Notes: generated by a model not told the origin, from the letters alone. Numbered from the stretch's first letter, positions 1-8,402 are shown. The stretch: 42,789 bases of DNA from Fluviibacter sp041311015 (GCA_041311015.1 JBFYKG010000003.1:1-42789); one strand, 5' to 3'. Numbers and translations: made by a program.

Positions 1-342
1 AACTCCTACCCGGTTGATCGCCTGGCCAGTGCCGGTGCCATCGCTGCCATTGAAGACCATGCCGGTTTTGAACACGACCGCCAGCGCATTATGGCAACCC
101 GCGAATGGCTCACCGCTCAACTGGTGCAATTAGGTTTTGACATCGTGCCCTCGCAGGCCAATTTTGTCTTCGCGCGCCACCCTGAGTTCGACGCGGGCGA
201 ACTGGCCGTCGCGCTGCGCGAACGCGCCATCATCGTGCGCCACTTCCGCCTACCACGCATCGACCAGCATTTGCGCATTACCATCGGCACGCGCGAAGAG
301 TGCGAGGCGCTGGTTGCCGCACTTCGTGAACTTCTGGTCTAA
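1..342 (+). CDS. hisC: Histidinol-phosphate aminotransferase family protein (HisC), 3' part only
   Basis: The reading frame is open from base 1 and ends at TAA 340-342, giving the last 113 residues of a PLP-dependent class I/II aminotransferase. It begins NSYPVDRLA and contains PSQANFVF and a C-terminal block with RHF, LRIT and IGT. These match the small-domain end of HisC, including the arginine that binds the substrate carboxylate. HisC converts imidazole acetol phosphate and glutamate to histidinol phosphate. The PLP lysine lies outside the window, so catalytic competence cannot be checked. The gene runs on the + strand and meets the chrA pair tail to tail, overlapping its stop by 4 bases, whereas hisG and hisD lie on the - strand. 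It could be a hisC2-type paralogue acting on aromatic amino acids rather than the his-pathway enzyme. The family call is firm; the exact role is less so. Confidence 0.8.
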   Translation, partial: NSYPVDRLASAGAIAAIEDHAGFEHDRQRIMATREWLTAQLVQLGFDIVPSQANFVFARHPEFDAGELAVALRERAIIVRHFRLPRIDQHLRITIGTREECEALVAALRELLV

Positions 343-860
343 CCCAAGCCGGCCAACCCAAATATCGCGCCCAATAGAATCAGCCAGAGCGGATGCATCT
401 TGGTCCGCAGGTTAAACCAAACGGTGGCCCCAACCAAAGCGATACCGAGCCAACCGGGTTGGGCCGAGCGTGCAATCAGCGTTCCTGAGGCCAGCACCAA
501 GCCCACAGCCAGAGGCGCCACACCTAATTGGATGGCCGTACGGCCGCGCCAGTGCTGCAGTTTGTCCCAATGCTTGAAGAGCAGCCCGACGAGCAGACTC
601 ATGGGTAGGCACATGCCCAAGGTGGCCAGCAAGGCCCCTTGCCAGCCCTCCACATGTTGACCAATCAGCGTAACGATCAGTACGTTGGGTCCGGGGGCCG
701 CCTGGGCGATGGCAAAAAGCTCGGTAAAGGTCTGAGCACTCATCCAGCCATGTTCAGTCACAGCGATCCGGTACAACTCCGGAATCACCGCCGAAGCCCC
801 GCCAAAGGAAACAAAGGCGACGAGGAAGAAACTCATAAAAAGCTCGATCAGGATTGGCAT
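339..860 (-). CDS. chrA: Chromate transporter, ChrA family, second half of a split pair
   Basis: 173 residues, largely hydrophobic, with about five to six membrane segments. This is the size of one ChrA domain rather than the roughly 400-residue two-domain form. The N-terminal SFGGASAVIP and the APGPN motif near residue 57 are the conserved ChrA signatures. In the CHR family, short single-domain proteins usually come as adjacent pairs that act together in chromate efflux across the inner membrane. Its ATG at 860 overlaps the end of the upstream chrA half by 13 bases, so the two are probably translationally coupled. It ends in a 4-base tail-to-tail overlap with hisC. True substrate (chromate, sulfate or other) is not shown by sequence. 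Confidence 0.85.
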   Translation of the reverse strand: MPILIELFMSFFLVAFVSFGGASAVIPELYRIAVTEHGWMSAQTFTELFAIAQAAPGPNVLIVTLIGQHVEGWQGALLATLGMCLPMSLLVGLLFKHWDKLQHWRGRTAIQLGVAPLAVGLVLASGTLIARSAQPGWLGIALVGATVWFNLRTKMHPLWLILLGAIFGLAGLG

Positions 861-1453
861 GCTTTAGCCTCCTGACTTAGCCGCCACCAACTCAGGCTCA
901 CCGTGAGCACGGCCCCGCCAATCATGACCAGCGGTAGCGGCCAATGCAGCAGGACCAGTGCCACAAAGGCTGCGCCCGCAAATGGCAAATACAGAACGCG
1001 CTGTTTGACGTTGAGCCCCATGCGAATACCCGTGGCGATAATCAGTCCGGCACCCACCAGCGTGATACCGTGCAGCATGGATTGCACCGCCGGTAGCTCA
1101 CCGTAACGGGCATAGAGCAGCCCGAGCACCAAGGCGATCAGAAACGGGCCGAGCATTAAACCCAATGCACCTGAGACGGCACCACGCCAGCCACAACAGC
1201 GCACGCCCACGGCGACGGCCAGGTTAACGACATTGGGGCCCGGTAGAAACTGACAAAGGCCCAGCAGCACATTGAACTCTTCGGCGGTCAGCCAGCGCTC
1301 GGTATCTACCAGCATGCGGCGCGCCCAGGGCAACACGCCGCCAAAGCCGGATAAGCCAACCTTGGCGAAACCGCGGAAAAGATCCGCAGGCGTCGGCGCT
1401 GCAGCGGTTGTAGTGGGCCTAGTGGCCGATTCTGAAATCTGCGGAGCGGGCAT
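848..1453 (-). CDS. chrA: Chromate transporter, ChrA family, first half of a split pair
   Basis: 201 residues. A polar N-terminus of about 25 residues, rich in Pro, Ala and Thr, is followed by a single ChrA domain. It carries GFGGVLPWARR near residue 36 and FLPGPNVVNL near residue 68, then several membrane segments. The ATG at 1453 lies inside the 3' end of hisD (35-base overlap), with an AGGGG-like stretch upstream within hisD. There is no later ATG before the conserved core. The 3' end overlaps the second chrA half by 13 bases. The overlaps indicate that both chrA genes are read from the hisD transcript. No ChrB-type regulator is present in the window. The first 20 residues could be over-called, but the domain is clear. 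Confidence 0.85.
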   Translation of the reverse strand: MPAPQISESATRPTTTAAAPTPADLFRGFAKVGLSGFGGVLPWARRMLVDTERWLTAEEFNVLLGLCQFLPGPNVVNLAVAVGVRCCGWRGAVSGALGLMLGPFLIALVLGLLYARYGELPAVQSMLHGITLVGAGLIIATGIRMGLNVKQRVLYLPFAGAAFVALVLLHWPLPLVMIGGAVLTVSLSWWRLSQEAKACQS

Positions 1454-2714
1454 GGGCGGTGAGCCCCTCGCCTTCGGCCAGACTGGATGCGATACGGCCT
1501 AGTGTCTGAGCGCCTGCCTGTGACACATGGATCAGGCTACTGCGCTTCTGGAAGTCATACACGCCCAGCGGTGATGAGAAGCGCGCACTGCCCGAAGTCG
1601 GCAACACATGGTTCGGGCCGGCACAGTAATCACCCAGTGACTCCGAACTGTACGCCCCCATGAAGATGGCACCGGCATGGCGGATCAACGGCAGCAAGGC
1701 CTGCGGATCAGCGACGGACAATTCCAGATGCTCTGGAGCGATCCGGTTGCTAATCTCACAGGCTTCGGCCAGATCTTTCACCAGAATCAGCGCGCCACGA
1801 TCCGTCAGTGAGGTGCGGATCACCTCGGCCCGCGGCATTTGTGGCAAAAGGCGGTCAATACTTTCCGTCACCGCATCGAGGTACGCGGCATCCGGGCAGA
1901 TCAGAATCGATTGGGCCAATTCATCATGCTCGGCTTGCGAGAACAGATCCATCGCCACCCAATCCGGTGGCGTGGCGCCATCGGCGATGATCAGGATCTC
2001 CGATGGACCGGCAATCATATCGATACCCACGGTGCCAAACACATGACGCTTGGCGTTAGCGACATAGGCATTACCCGGCCCAACAATCTTGTCGACCTGC
2101 GGTACCGTTGCCGTGCCGTAAGCCAGGGCACCCACGGCCTGTGCGCCACCGATGGTAAATACCCGATCCACACCGGCAATCGCTGCGGCGGCCAATACCA
2201 GCGGGTTACGCTCACCACCCGGGGTAGGCACCACCATGATCAGTTCGCCGACGCCAGCGACCTTGGCTGGAATCGCATTCATGAGAACCGATGACGGATA
2301 AGCGGCCTTACCCCCGGGCACATAAAGGCCCACACGGTCGAGTGGCGTGATGCGCTGACCCAGCACCGTGCCATCGGCTTCGGTGTAGGTCCAGCCTTCA
2401 GCGCGTTGACGCTCATGAAACGCACGAATCCGTTGTGCGGCTGTTTCCAGCGCGTCACGTTGTTCATGCGACAAACCCGCTAGCGCGTTATCCAGCTCGG
2501 CACGTGGCAATTCGAGCTGATGCGCATCGTGCACCTCGAGCCGATCGAACTTGCGGGTGTAGTCCAGCAATGCAGCATCCCCCCGCTGGCGGATATCTGA
2601 AAGGATATCGAGCACAGTGCGTTCAATGCTGGCATCCTGCGCGGCCTCCAGCGCCAGCAGCGCTTTAAGCTCGGCATCAAAACCGGGCGATTGCGTAGAT
2701 AGACGACAGATCAT
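1419..2714 (-). CDS. hisD: Histidinol dehydrogenase
   Basis: 431 residues, the normal HisD length. The enzyme oxidises L-histidinol twice with NAD+ to L-histidine, the last steps of histidine synthesis, in the cytoplasm. Visible hallmarks are VGPGNAYVANAKR (211-223), AGPSEI (235-240), SQAEHD (259-264), APEHLE (326-331) and a GPNHVLPT segment (366-373). By homology the zinc ligands are Gln260, His263, Asp362 and His421, and the catalytic pair is Glu328/His329; all are present. The frame stays open further upstream into hisG, but the family's N-terminus fits the ATG at 2714, 16 bases after the hisG stop. The 3' end contains the start of the first chrA gene. Confidence 0.95.
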   Translation of the reverse strand: MICRLSTQSPGFDAELKALLALEAAQDASIERTVLDILSDIRQRGDAALLDYTRKFDRLEVHDAHQLELPRAELDNALAGLSHEQRDALETAAQRIRAFHERQRAEGWTYTEADGTVLGQRITPLDRVGLYVPGGKAAYPSSVLMNAIPAKVAGVGELIMVVPTPGGERNPLVLAAAAIAGVDRVFTIGGAQAVGALAYGTATVPQVDKIVGPGNAYVANAKRHVFGTVGIDMIAGPSEILIIADGATPPDWVAMDLFSQAEHDELAQSILICPDAAYLDAVTESIDRLLPQMPRAEVIRTSLTDRGALILVKDLAEACEISNRIAPEHLELSVADPQALLPLIRHAGAIFMGAYSSESLGDYCAGPNHVLPTSGSARFSSPLGVYDFQKRSSLIHVSQAGAQTLGRIASSLAEGEGLTAHARSADFRIGH

Positions 2715-2730
2715 CTCAGCGTACCGCGAC

Positions 2731-3396
2731 TCAGGCGACCAGGCGCTGCACGGCACCCTCAAAATCAGCCAGCATCCGTTGCAGACGCTCGTGCTTGAGC
2801 TTGAGCGAGGCCGGGTTAACGACCAGACGCGACGAAATCGGCATAACCTCTTCAACCGCGGTCAGGTGATTGGCGCGTAGCGTGTTACCCGACGAGACCA
2901 GATCAACAATGGCATCCGACAAGCCGACCAGCGGGCCGAGTTCCATCGAACCATACAGCTTGATCAGATCGATATGCACACCCTTGGCGGCAAAGTGATC
3001 GCGTGCGATGTTGACGTACTTGGTCGCCACGCGCAGTCGGCTACCGGGCTGCACGGCGGCAGCGTAATCAAAGCCTTCTGATACCGCGACCATCATCTTG
3101 CATTTGGCAATCTGCAGATCCAGCGGCTGATACAACCCCTGACCCCCATGCTCGATGAGCACATCCTTACCGGCCACACCCAGATCGGCGGCACCGTATT
3201 GCACATAGGTCGGCACATCCGTTGCGCGCACGATCACAATCCGCACCTCCGGATCCTGCGTGGGCAGGATCAGCTTGCGGGAAGACTCCGGATCTTCAGT
3301 CGGCAGAATACCGGCCGCTTCGAGCAGCGGCAGGGTTTCTTCGAGGATGCGGCCCTTGGACAGGGCGATCGTAATGCCGTTGGTGTTACGGGTCAC
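2731..3396 (-). CDS. hisG: ATP phosphoribosyltransferase catalytic subunit, short form
   Basis: 221 residues, the short HisG class that lacks the C-terminal regulatory domain and works in a hetero-octamer with HisZ. It condenses ATP and PRPP, the committed first step of histidine synthesis. ITIALSKGRI at the N-terminus, GAADLGVAGKDVL in the middle and a D-x-V-SSGNTLRAN PRPP-binding loop near residues 165-175 are typical. The start is GTG at 3396, since no ATG fits the conserved N-terminus. It lies 29 bases after murA and 16 before hisD in one transcription unit. HisZ, needed for activity and feedback control, is not in this window. Confidence 0.95.
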   Translation of the reverse strand: MTRNTNGITIALSKGRILEETLPLLEAAGILPTEDPESSRKLILPTQDPEVRIVIVRATDVPTYVQYGAADLGVAGKDVLIEHGGQGLYQPLDLQIAKCKMMVAVSEGFDYAAAVQPGSRLRVATKYVNIARDHFAAKGVHIDLIKLYGSMELGPLVGLSDAIVDLVSSGNTLRANHLTAVEEVMPISSRLVVNPASLKLKHERLQRMLADFEGAVQRLVA

Positions 3397-3425
3397 AGCG
3401 TTGATTCCAGGCCAAAACCGGTATT

Positions 3426-4688
3426 CTAGCGGACGCGACGCACCGAGGCGCCCAGACGGGCCAGTTTTTCCTCGATCCGCTCATAACCCCGGTCCAGATG
3501 ATAGATCCGCTCGATCAGGGTTTCACCCTGTGCCGCCAGGCCGGCAATCACCAGCGCGGCTGATGCCCGCAGATCGGTTGCCATGACGATGGCGCCCTCC
3601 AGCTTGTCGACCCCGGTCACGGCAGCCGAATTACCATCGATGTGGATGTCGGCACCCAGACGCATCAGCTCTACCGCATGCATGAAGCGGTTCTCGAAGA
3701 TCGTCTCTTTGATAATCGCAGTGCCCTCAGCAAGGCAATTGACCGCCATGAGCTGTGCCTGCATATCGGTCGGAAACGCTGGATACGGTGCCGTACGGAA
3801 AGAGACCGCCTTGAGGCGCGCCGGCGCCTTGATGCTGATATGACTGGCATCACCTCCGATGCTGCAGCCGGCTTCGACCAGCTTGGCCGTCACGGCGTCC
3901 AGATACGCGGCCGAGGTACCCTGCAGCACCACATCGCCACCGGTAATGGCTGCGGCGCAGAGATAGGTCCCCGTTTCAATACGGTCCGGCATGACGGCGT
4001 GTTCCGCCCCATGCAGTGCAGAAACCCCCTGAATCACGATGCGGTCGGTACCGGCGCCCTGGATCTTTGCGCCCATGGCGATCAGGCAGTTGGCCAGATC
4101 CACCACTTCGGGTTCGCAGGCGGCGTTTTCGATGATGGTCTCGCCATTGGCCAATGCCGCAGCCATCATGAGGTTTTCGGTGCCGGTCACGGTGACCATG
4201 TCGGTACAGATACGGGCCCCCTTCAGGCCGCCCGCCGGCGCCTTGGCATGGATGTACCCGGCTTCGACATGCACCTCTGCGCCCATGGCCTGCAGGCCCT
4301 TGATGTGCTGATCCACTGGACGCGCACCAATAGCGCAGCCCCCCGGCAACGAGACCTTGGCCTGCCCCCAGCGGGCCACGAGCGGACCGAGGACCAGAAT
4401 CGATGCCCGCATGGTTTTGACCAGCTCGTAGGGCGCCGTCGGGTCCGTCAACCCATTGGCATCCAGCGTGACGCCGGCCTCGGCACCATCCAGCGTCGAC
4501 GCCACACCCATATTCGTCAGCAACCGAATCATGGTGGCCACATCGTGCAGATGCGGCAGATTGCTCAGCACCAGCGGCTCGCGTGTCAGCAGGCTCGCAC
4601 ACAGAATCGGCAATGCCGCATTCTTGGCGCCGGAAATACGAATCTCGCCTTGCAGGCGGCTACCGCCCTGAATCAGTAACTTATCCAC
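3426..4688 (-). CDS. murA: UDP-N-acetylglucosamine 1-carboxyvinyltransferase
   Basis: 420 residues, full length. MurA transfers enolpyruvate from PEP to UDP-GlcNAc, the first committed step of peptidoglycan synthesis in the cytoplasm. The sequence shows SGAKNAALPI (Lys22/Asn23), the LPGGCAIGARP loop with Cys118 (the residue attacked by fosfomycin), FPTDMQAQ and ETIFENRFMH. Cys rather than Asp in the loop predicts fosfomycin sensitivity at the target level. The start is GTG at 4688, overlapping the bolA stop by 8 bases, and the family N-terminus (MDKLLIQGG) fits it. The murA-hisG neighbourhood is typical of Betaproteobacteria. Confidence 0.96.
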   Translation of the reverse strand: MDKLLIQGGSRLQGEIRISGAKNAALPILCASLLTREPLVLSNLPHLHDVATMIRLLTNMGVASTLDGAEAGVTLDANGLTDPTAPYELVKTMRASILVLGPLVARWGQAKVSLPGGCAIGARPVDQHIKGLQAMGAEVHVEAGYIHAKAPAGGLKGARICTDMVTVTGTENLMMAAALANGETIIENAACEPEVVDLANCLIAMGAKIQGAGTDRIVIQGVSALHGAEHAVMPDRIETGTYLCAAAITGGDVVLQGTSAAYLDAVTAKLVEAGCSIGGDASHISIKAPARLKAVSFRTAPYPAFPTDMQAQLMAVNCLAEGTAIIKETIFENRFMHAVELMRLGADIHIDGNSAAVTGVDKLEGAIVMATDLRASAALVIAGLAAQGETLIERIYHLDRGYERIEEKLARLGASVRRVR

Positions 4689-4923
4689 GGTTTGCCCACT
4701 CCTCAGGGGTCAGCGTCTGCATGGTCAAGGCATGCACCAGTTCATCACGCATGGCATCACCCAGCGCACCATAAACCGCCTGATGGCGCCGGACCCGCGG
4801 CAAAGACACAAACGCCTCGCTGACAATCAGCAATTCGAAATGACGGCCATCGCCATCCAGGGCCAGATGCTGCACCGGCAACTTGGCGCGCAGCGTTGTT
4901 TCAATATCTTCCAGTCGAACCAT
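4681..4923 (-). CDS. BolA/IbaG family protein
   Basis: 80 residues with the BolA fold pattern. The core HALDGDGRHFELLIVS-type strand is followed by an FVSLPRVRRHQAVYGAL helix, with the conserved RHQ-x-VY. The position just upstream of murA matches E. coli ibaG (yrbA), a BolA paralogue that binds monothiol glutaredoxin and 2Fe-2S clusters. An ATG at 4935 overlaps the permease stop as TGATG and would add four residues. I prefer the ATG at 4923 because GGAAAG sits five to six bases before it. The gene overlaps the murA GTG start by 8 bases, so translation is probably coupled. Confidence 0.88.
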   Translation of the reverse strand: MVRLEDIETTLRAKLPVQHLALDGDGRHFELLIVSEAFVSLPRVRRHQAVYGALGDAMRDELVHALTMQTLTPEEWANRG

Positions 4924-4934
4924 GATTCTTTCCA

Positions 4935-5687
4935 TCAGGTCCGCAGCTTATAGCCACGAACCAGTAACACAAAACTTAGCAGCCCCATCAACACGGCAAA
5001 TAGCGCCGCTACCCCCAGGCAGACCCAGGGCGAGGCATCGGATACGGCAAAAAAGCCATAACGGAAACCGTCGATCAGATAGAACACCGGATTGAACCGG
5101 GATATCCCCTGCCAGAACTCAGGGAGAGATTGTACCGAGTAGAAGACGCCCGATAGCATGGTCAGCGGCAGAATCAGAAAATTCTGGAAGGCCGCCAGCT
5201 GATCGAACTTTTCCGCCCACATCCCCGCAATCAGCCCCAGGCTGCCCATCAACGCCCCGCCCAGCAAGGTAAACAGCACAATCCAGGCCGGTTCTGCCAG
5301 CGTCAAACCGCCAATCCAGCAGGTGGCCAGTAGCACGCCTGCCCCGACCACGGCACCGCGAATCGTGGCCGCCAGCAGATAGGCGGTAAAAAACTGGAAA
5401 TTGGAGATCGGTGTCAGCAACACGAACACCAGATTGCCCGTGATCTTGGACTGGATGAGAGAGGACGAGCTGTTGGCAAAGGCATTCTGGAGCACCGACA
5501 TCATCACCAGCCCCGGGATCAGGAAGGCGGTGTAACGGATGCCGTGTACCTGCACATGGTTCTCGAGTACCTGCGAGAAGATCATCAGATAGAGTAACGC
5601 CGTCAGTACCGGTGCGCAGACGGTCTGGAAGCCCACCTTCCAGAAGCGGAGCAATTCCTTGCGTAGGAGCGTCAGAAACTCAGTCAT
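4935..5687 (-). CDS. yadH: ABC-2 type transporter permease, YadH family
   Basis: 250 residues with six predicted membrane segments. It matches the YadH/NodJ-like ABC-2 permease family: an N-terminal TLLRKELLRFWKV segment, FLIPGLVMMS, and the C-terminal FNPVFYLIDGFRYG motif. With the preceding ATPase it should form an inner-membrane exporter of unknown substrate; homologues are linked to lipid or polysaccharide export. Its ATG overlaps the ATPase stop by 4 bases (ATGA), which fixes both the start and the operon link. Confidence 0.9.
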   Translation of the reverse strand: MTEFLTLLRKELLRFWKVGFQTVCAPVLTALLYLMIFSQVLENHVQVHGIRYTAFLIPGLVMMSVLQNAFANSSSSLIQSKITGNLVFVLLTPISNFQFFTAYLLAATIRGAVVGAGVLLATCWIGGLTLAEPAWIVLFTLLGGALMGSLGLIAGMWAEKFDQLAAFQNFLILPLTMLSGVFYSVQSLPEFWQGISRFNPVFYLIDGFRYGFFAVSDASPWVCLGVAALFAVLMGLLSFVLLVRGYKLRT

Positions 5688-6631
5688 CGTCTAGGGTCTT
5701 TCAGTTCAGCGGCATGACCCATGAAGCTGAGGAAGGCCGTTTCCAGATCCGGCGGCGACAGGCTCATATCTTCGAGGACGCAACCCGACTCGCGCAGGGC
5801 AGCCAACACGGTCTCGATATCGGCCAGCGCGTCCAGGTTCCATTCCCAGGTGCGCGGGGCATCCGGAACCATCAGCGCAAGCGCCTGCAAGGCCGCAGGC
5901 AGCGGGTTGCCCTCACCCAGGCGCACCGTCAGACGGTGCTTGGCAAACTGACGAATCAGGGTTTCGGTCTTTTCCAGCGCACAGATCTCACCCGCTCGCA
6001 TCAGCGCCAGACGGCCACACAGGGCCTCGGCCTCTTCCAGATAATGCGTGGTCAGAATGATGGTGTGGCCATCGCGATTCAGACGGCGGATAAACTGCCA
6101 CAAGCCCTGACGGAGCGCGACATCGACCCCGGCGGTGGGCTCATCCAGAATAATCACCGGTGGCCGATGCACCAGCGCCTGGGCCACCAGCACCCGGCGT
6201 TTCATGCCGCCCGACAGGCTGCGCATGGCTGCGTCTGCCTTGTCACTCAGATCCAGTTCGGCCAGCAGCTCGTCGATCCAGGCATCGTTATGGGCGATCC
6301 CGAAGTAACCGGATTGCAGTCGCAAAATCTCGCGCACAGAAAAGAACGGGTCAAAGACCAGTTCCTGGGGTACGACCCCTAAAGCCCGACGCGCCGAACG
6401 GTAGTCGTGCCGCGTATCGTGTCCCAGGATTTTTATATCGCCCTGATCCTGCCGGCATAAGCCGGCCATGCAGGAAATCAGCGTGGTTTTACCGGCGCCA
6501 TTGGGGCCAAGCAGTCCAAAGAACTCGCCCGGCGCAATATCCAGATCGACATCCCGCAAGGCATGCACTGCCTGTCGGTGTCGTGCAAATGTCTTTGAAA
6601 CGTGCCGGACGGCAACTGCAGGAACAGCCAC
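5684..6631 (-). CDS. yadG: ABC transporter ATP-binding protein, YadG family
   Basis: 315 residues. Walker A is GPNGAGKTT (42-50), the signature LSGGMKRR lies near residue 140, Walker B is VIILDEPTAGVD, and the switch histidine is in TTHYLEEAE. The C-terminal ~80 residues form the extra region seen in the YadG/DrrA type of exporter ATPases. It should energise the YadH-like permease encoded directly after it (4-base overlap). The start is GTG at 6631, four bases after the mlaB-like stop; no better start fits the conserved N-terminus. Its placement behind mlaB ties it to the Mla transcript, but a role in the same pathway is only inference. Confidence 0.92.
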   Translation of the reverse strand: MAVPAVAVRHVSKTFARHRQAVHALRDVDLDIAPGEFFGLLGPNGAGKTTLISCMAGLCRQDQGDIKILGHDTRHDYRSARRALGVVPQELVFDPFFSVREILRLQSGYFGIAHNDAWIDELLAELDLSDKADAAMRSLSGGMKRRVLVAQALVHRPPVIILDEPTAGVDVALRQGLWQFIRRLNRDGHTIILTTHYLEEAEALCGRLALMRAGEICALEKTETLIRQFAKHRLTVRLGEGNPLPAALQALALMVPDAPRTWEWNLDALADIETVLAALRESGCVLEDMSLSPPDLETAFLSFMGHAAELKDPRR

Positions 6632-6635
6632 CCGG

Positions 6636-6917
6636 TCAAACCACCCAGAACAGGGTCTGCAAACCGTAGAGATCGCTCAGGGCACGCAACGCGGGGGGCG
6701 CATGATGAACGGTCACGGTCTTGCCGGCGGCACACCGCCCAAGCTCGAGCAACACACTCAGCGCGGCCGAATCAACCCGCTCGACGGCCTTTAGATCAAC
6801 ATGGACTACGCCCGGATACGCAGTCAGGCCAGCCAGTAACGCCGGCACCTCATGCGCCGTCATGCCGCCATGAATTTCCAGACAGAGCCCGTCCGGGCTG
6901 AGCGCCAATGCCGTCAT
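6636..6917 (-). CDS. mlaB: STAS-domain protein MlaB
   Basis: 93 residues, a single STAS domain. LEIHGGMTAHEV at the N-terminus and HVDLKAVERVDSAALSVLLELGR, containing the D-S-A-A turn, are the conserved features. In the Mla system MlaB is a cytoplasmic partner of the ATPase MlaF and is needed for complex stability and activity. It lies 11 bases after mlaC and 4 before the yadG-type ATPase gene, all on one strand. Sequence conservation is low, as usual for MlaB; the call rests on fold motif plus operon position. Confidence 0.85.
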   Translation of the reverse strand: MTALALSPDGLCLEIHGGMTAHEVPALLAGLTAYPGVVHVDLKAVERVDSAALSVLLELGRCAAGKTVTVHHAPPALRALSDLYGLQTLFWVV

Positions 6918-6928
6918 CGAAACTGCCG

Positions 6929-7558
6929 TCAGGAGGCTTTGGCCTTCTGCGCAGCCTCGCGGTTCTTATCGGCGAGCTGCTTAATCAGACCATCAATTCC
7001 GTTGGCACGGATTTCCTGGGTAAAGCTTTCGCGATAGTTCGTAATCAGCGAGACACCCGCCAGCACCACGTCGTAAACGCGCCAGGTTTCGGCACCCCGC
7101 TCGAGGCTGAAGTTCACATCCACCGGTTTACGGCCTGGTTTGATGATGAGGGTTTTGACGATCACATCTTTTTCGTCGCCATTCATCTTGAACGGCAGAT
7201 ATTCAAGTGTCTGGTTCTTGGTGATGCCGATAAAAGCATTGGCAAAGGTGCGGATCAGCAGCGCCCGGAATTCCTGAATCAGGAGCTTCTGTTGCTCCGG
7301 TGTCGCCTGACGCCAATCTTTACCGACGGCCAGACGGGTCATGCGATTGAAGTCAAAACTACTGAGGACCGACTTTTCTGCCCAGGCAATCAGATTCGTG
7401 GTGTCACCCTTCTGCAGCGCCGGATCCTGATTAACGTACACATAGGTTTCCTGCGTGATCTGCTTCACGAGCTGGTCGGGCGGCACAATGTTGGCAAACG
7501 CCAAGGTAGACACAGCCATACAGGCCAGCAAGAGGATTCGACGCAGATAGCGGATCAT
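6929..7558 (-). CDS. mlaC: Periplasmic phospholipid-binding protein MlaC
   Basis: 209 residues with a signal peptide (RRILLLACMAVSTLAFA, cleavage near residue 22). The mature part is of the Ttg2D/MlaC type, with KLV-x-Q, WR-x-ATPEQQKLLIQEF, and the later KPVDVNFSLERGAETWRVYDV block. MlaC shuttles phospholipids across the periplasm between the outer-membrane MlaA complex and the inner-membrane MlaFEDB complex. The gene is separated from mlaA by 70 bases that contain a small hairpin, and followed by mlaB after 11 bases. A Lys/Ala-rich tail ends the protein. The identification is firm. Confidence 0.93.
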   Translation of the reverse strand: MIRYLRRILLLACMAVSTLAFANIVPPDQLVKQITQETYVYVNQDPALQKGDTTNLIAWAEKSVLSSFDFNRMTRLAVGKDWRQATPEQQKLLIQEFRALLIRTFANAFIGITKNQTLEYLPFKMNGDEKDVIVKTLIIKPGRKPVDVNFSLERGAETWRVYDVVLAGVSLITNYRESFTQEIRANGIDGLIKQLADKNREAAQKAKAS

Positions 7559-7575
7559 CGGGCACTCACGGGTAA

Positions 7576-7594
7576 GTAGAAAGTTTTATTCTAC
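7576..7594. other. Small inverted repeat between mlaA and mlaC
   Basis: GTAGAA (7576-7581) and TTCTAC (7589-7594) can pair around a 7-base loop in the only sizeable gap inside the mla operon. It could be an attenuator, an mRNA-processing site or chance. There is no T-run after it, so a strong terminator is unlikely. Confidence 0.3.
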
Positions 7595-7628
7595 TGCGAT
7601 GCCATCGCCGCGTCAGCATATCCGATCA

Positions 7629-8402
7629 TTACGATGCGTTGCCGGCCGTTTTTTCCTTCGGATCAACCGCTTCCGGATCCTCGATATCTAGCCCCGGGGG
7701 TGGCGCACCCTCATTGATCAGATTCTGGCGGTTCTGCATGAAGGCATCGCGCAGATAGCTGTACTTATCGGTTGCCGCGTCTTCGATGATTTTTTCGGCA
7801 GGAAACAGATTGGCACGGGTGTTGATGTAATTGACACCCCAGGCCGTCCAGAAAGCCGTCGGATCTGTCACGACAATACTGAGCGGGCTTGCCGCGATAT
7901 CGGCAGCCCAGCCAAAGGTATCGCGGATATTGCTCGGCCCCAGAATCGGCAACACAAAGTAGGGACCTGCCGGCGCACCCCAGCGGCCAAAGGTGACGCC
8001 GAAGTCATTGGTGCTCTTGTACCAACCCGCATTACCAGCCACATCGAACAGGCCGCCAAACCCGAGCGTGGTGTTGATCAGCACCCGTCCAAAATCGTTC
8101 ACCGCCTGCTCACCCCGACCCTGCAGCAAATCGTTGATACCAATGACCACATCGCTCAGATTGGAAAATACGTTGGTCACCAGAATCCGGATCGGCTCGG
8201 GAATGATGAATTCATAGGCCTGGGCGATCGGTTTGGCGATCACCGTATCCAGCGCTTCGTTAACTGCAAACATGCCCCGGTTATACCCTTCCCAGGGGTC
8301 GTTCGGATTTTCGTATTCCTCGGCGACCGCCGCGCCAGAGATACCAACCACCAGAACCAGGGCCAGCAGCAGACGCTTGAATGTCAGATTACTCGGCAGC
8401 AT
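7629..8402 (-). CDS. mlaA: MlaA/VacJ family outer-membrane lipid-asymmetry protein
   Basis: 257 residues. The mature protein shows the family blocks DPWEGYNRGMFAVNE, DLLQGRG, INTTLGFGGLFDVA and TFGRWGAPAGPYFVLPILGPS. MlaA sits with a porin trimer in the outer membrane and removes phospholipids from its outer leaflet, passing them to MlaC. Oddly, the N-terminal signal (LLLALVLVVGISGAAVA followed by EE) has no cysteine, so the usual lipoprotein lipobox is missing. It looks like a signal-peptidase-I substrate. I re-read the codons and find no cysteine in the leader. The ATG at 8402 lies inside mlaD (14-base overlap). Having mlaA inside the operon differs from E. coli, where it is separate. Confidence 0.93.
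   Translation of the reverse strand: MLPSNLTFKRLLLALVLVVGISGAAVAEEYENPNDPWEGYNRGMFAVNEALDTVIAKPIAQAYEFIIPEPIRILVTNVFSNLSDVVIGINDLLQGRGEQAVNDFGRVLINTTLGFGGLFDVAGNAGWYKSTNDFGVTFGRWGAPAGPYFVLPILGPSNIRDTFGWAADIAASPLSIVVTDPTAFWTAWGVNYINTRANLFPAEKIIEDAATDKYSYLRDAFMQNRQNLINEGAPPPGLDIEDPEAVDPKEKTAGNAS

Noticed and set aside
3642..4679. 345-codon open frame on the + strand opposite murA
   Set aside because: It is antisense to a full-length conserved gene, its protein is rich in His, Arg and Gln with no domain pattern, and it arises from GC-rich codon bias.
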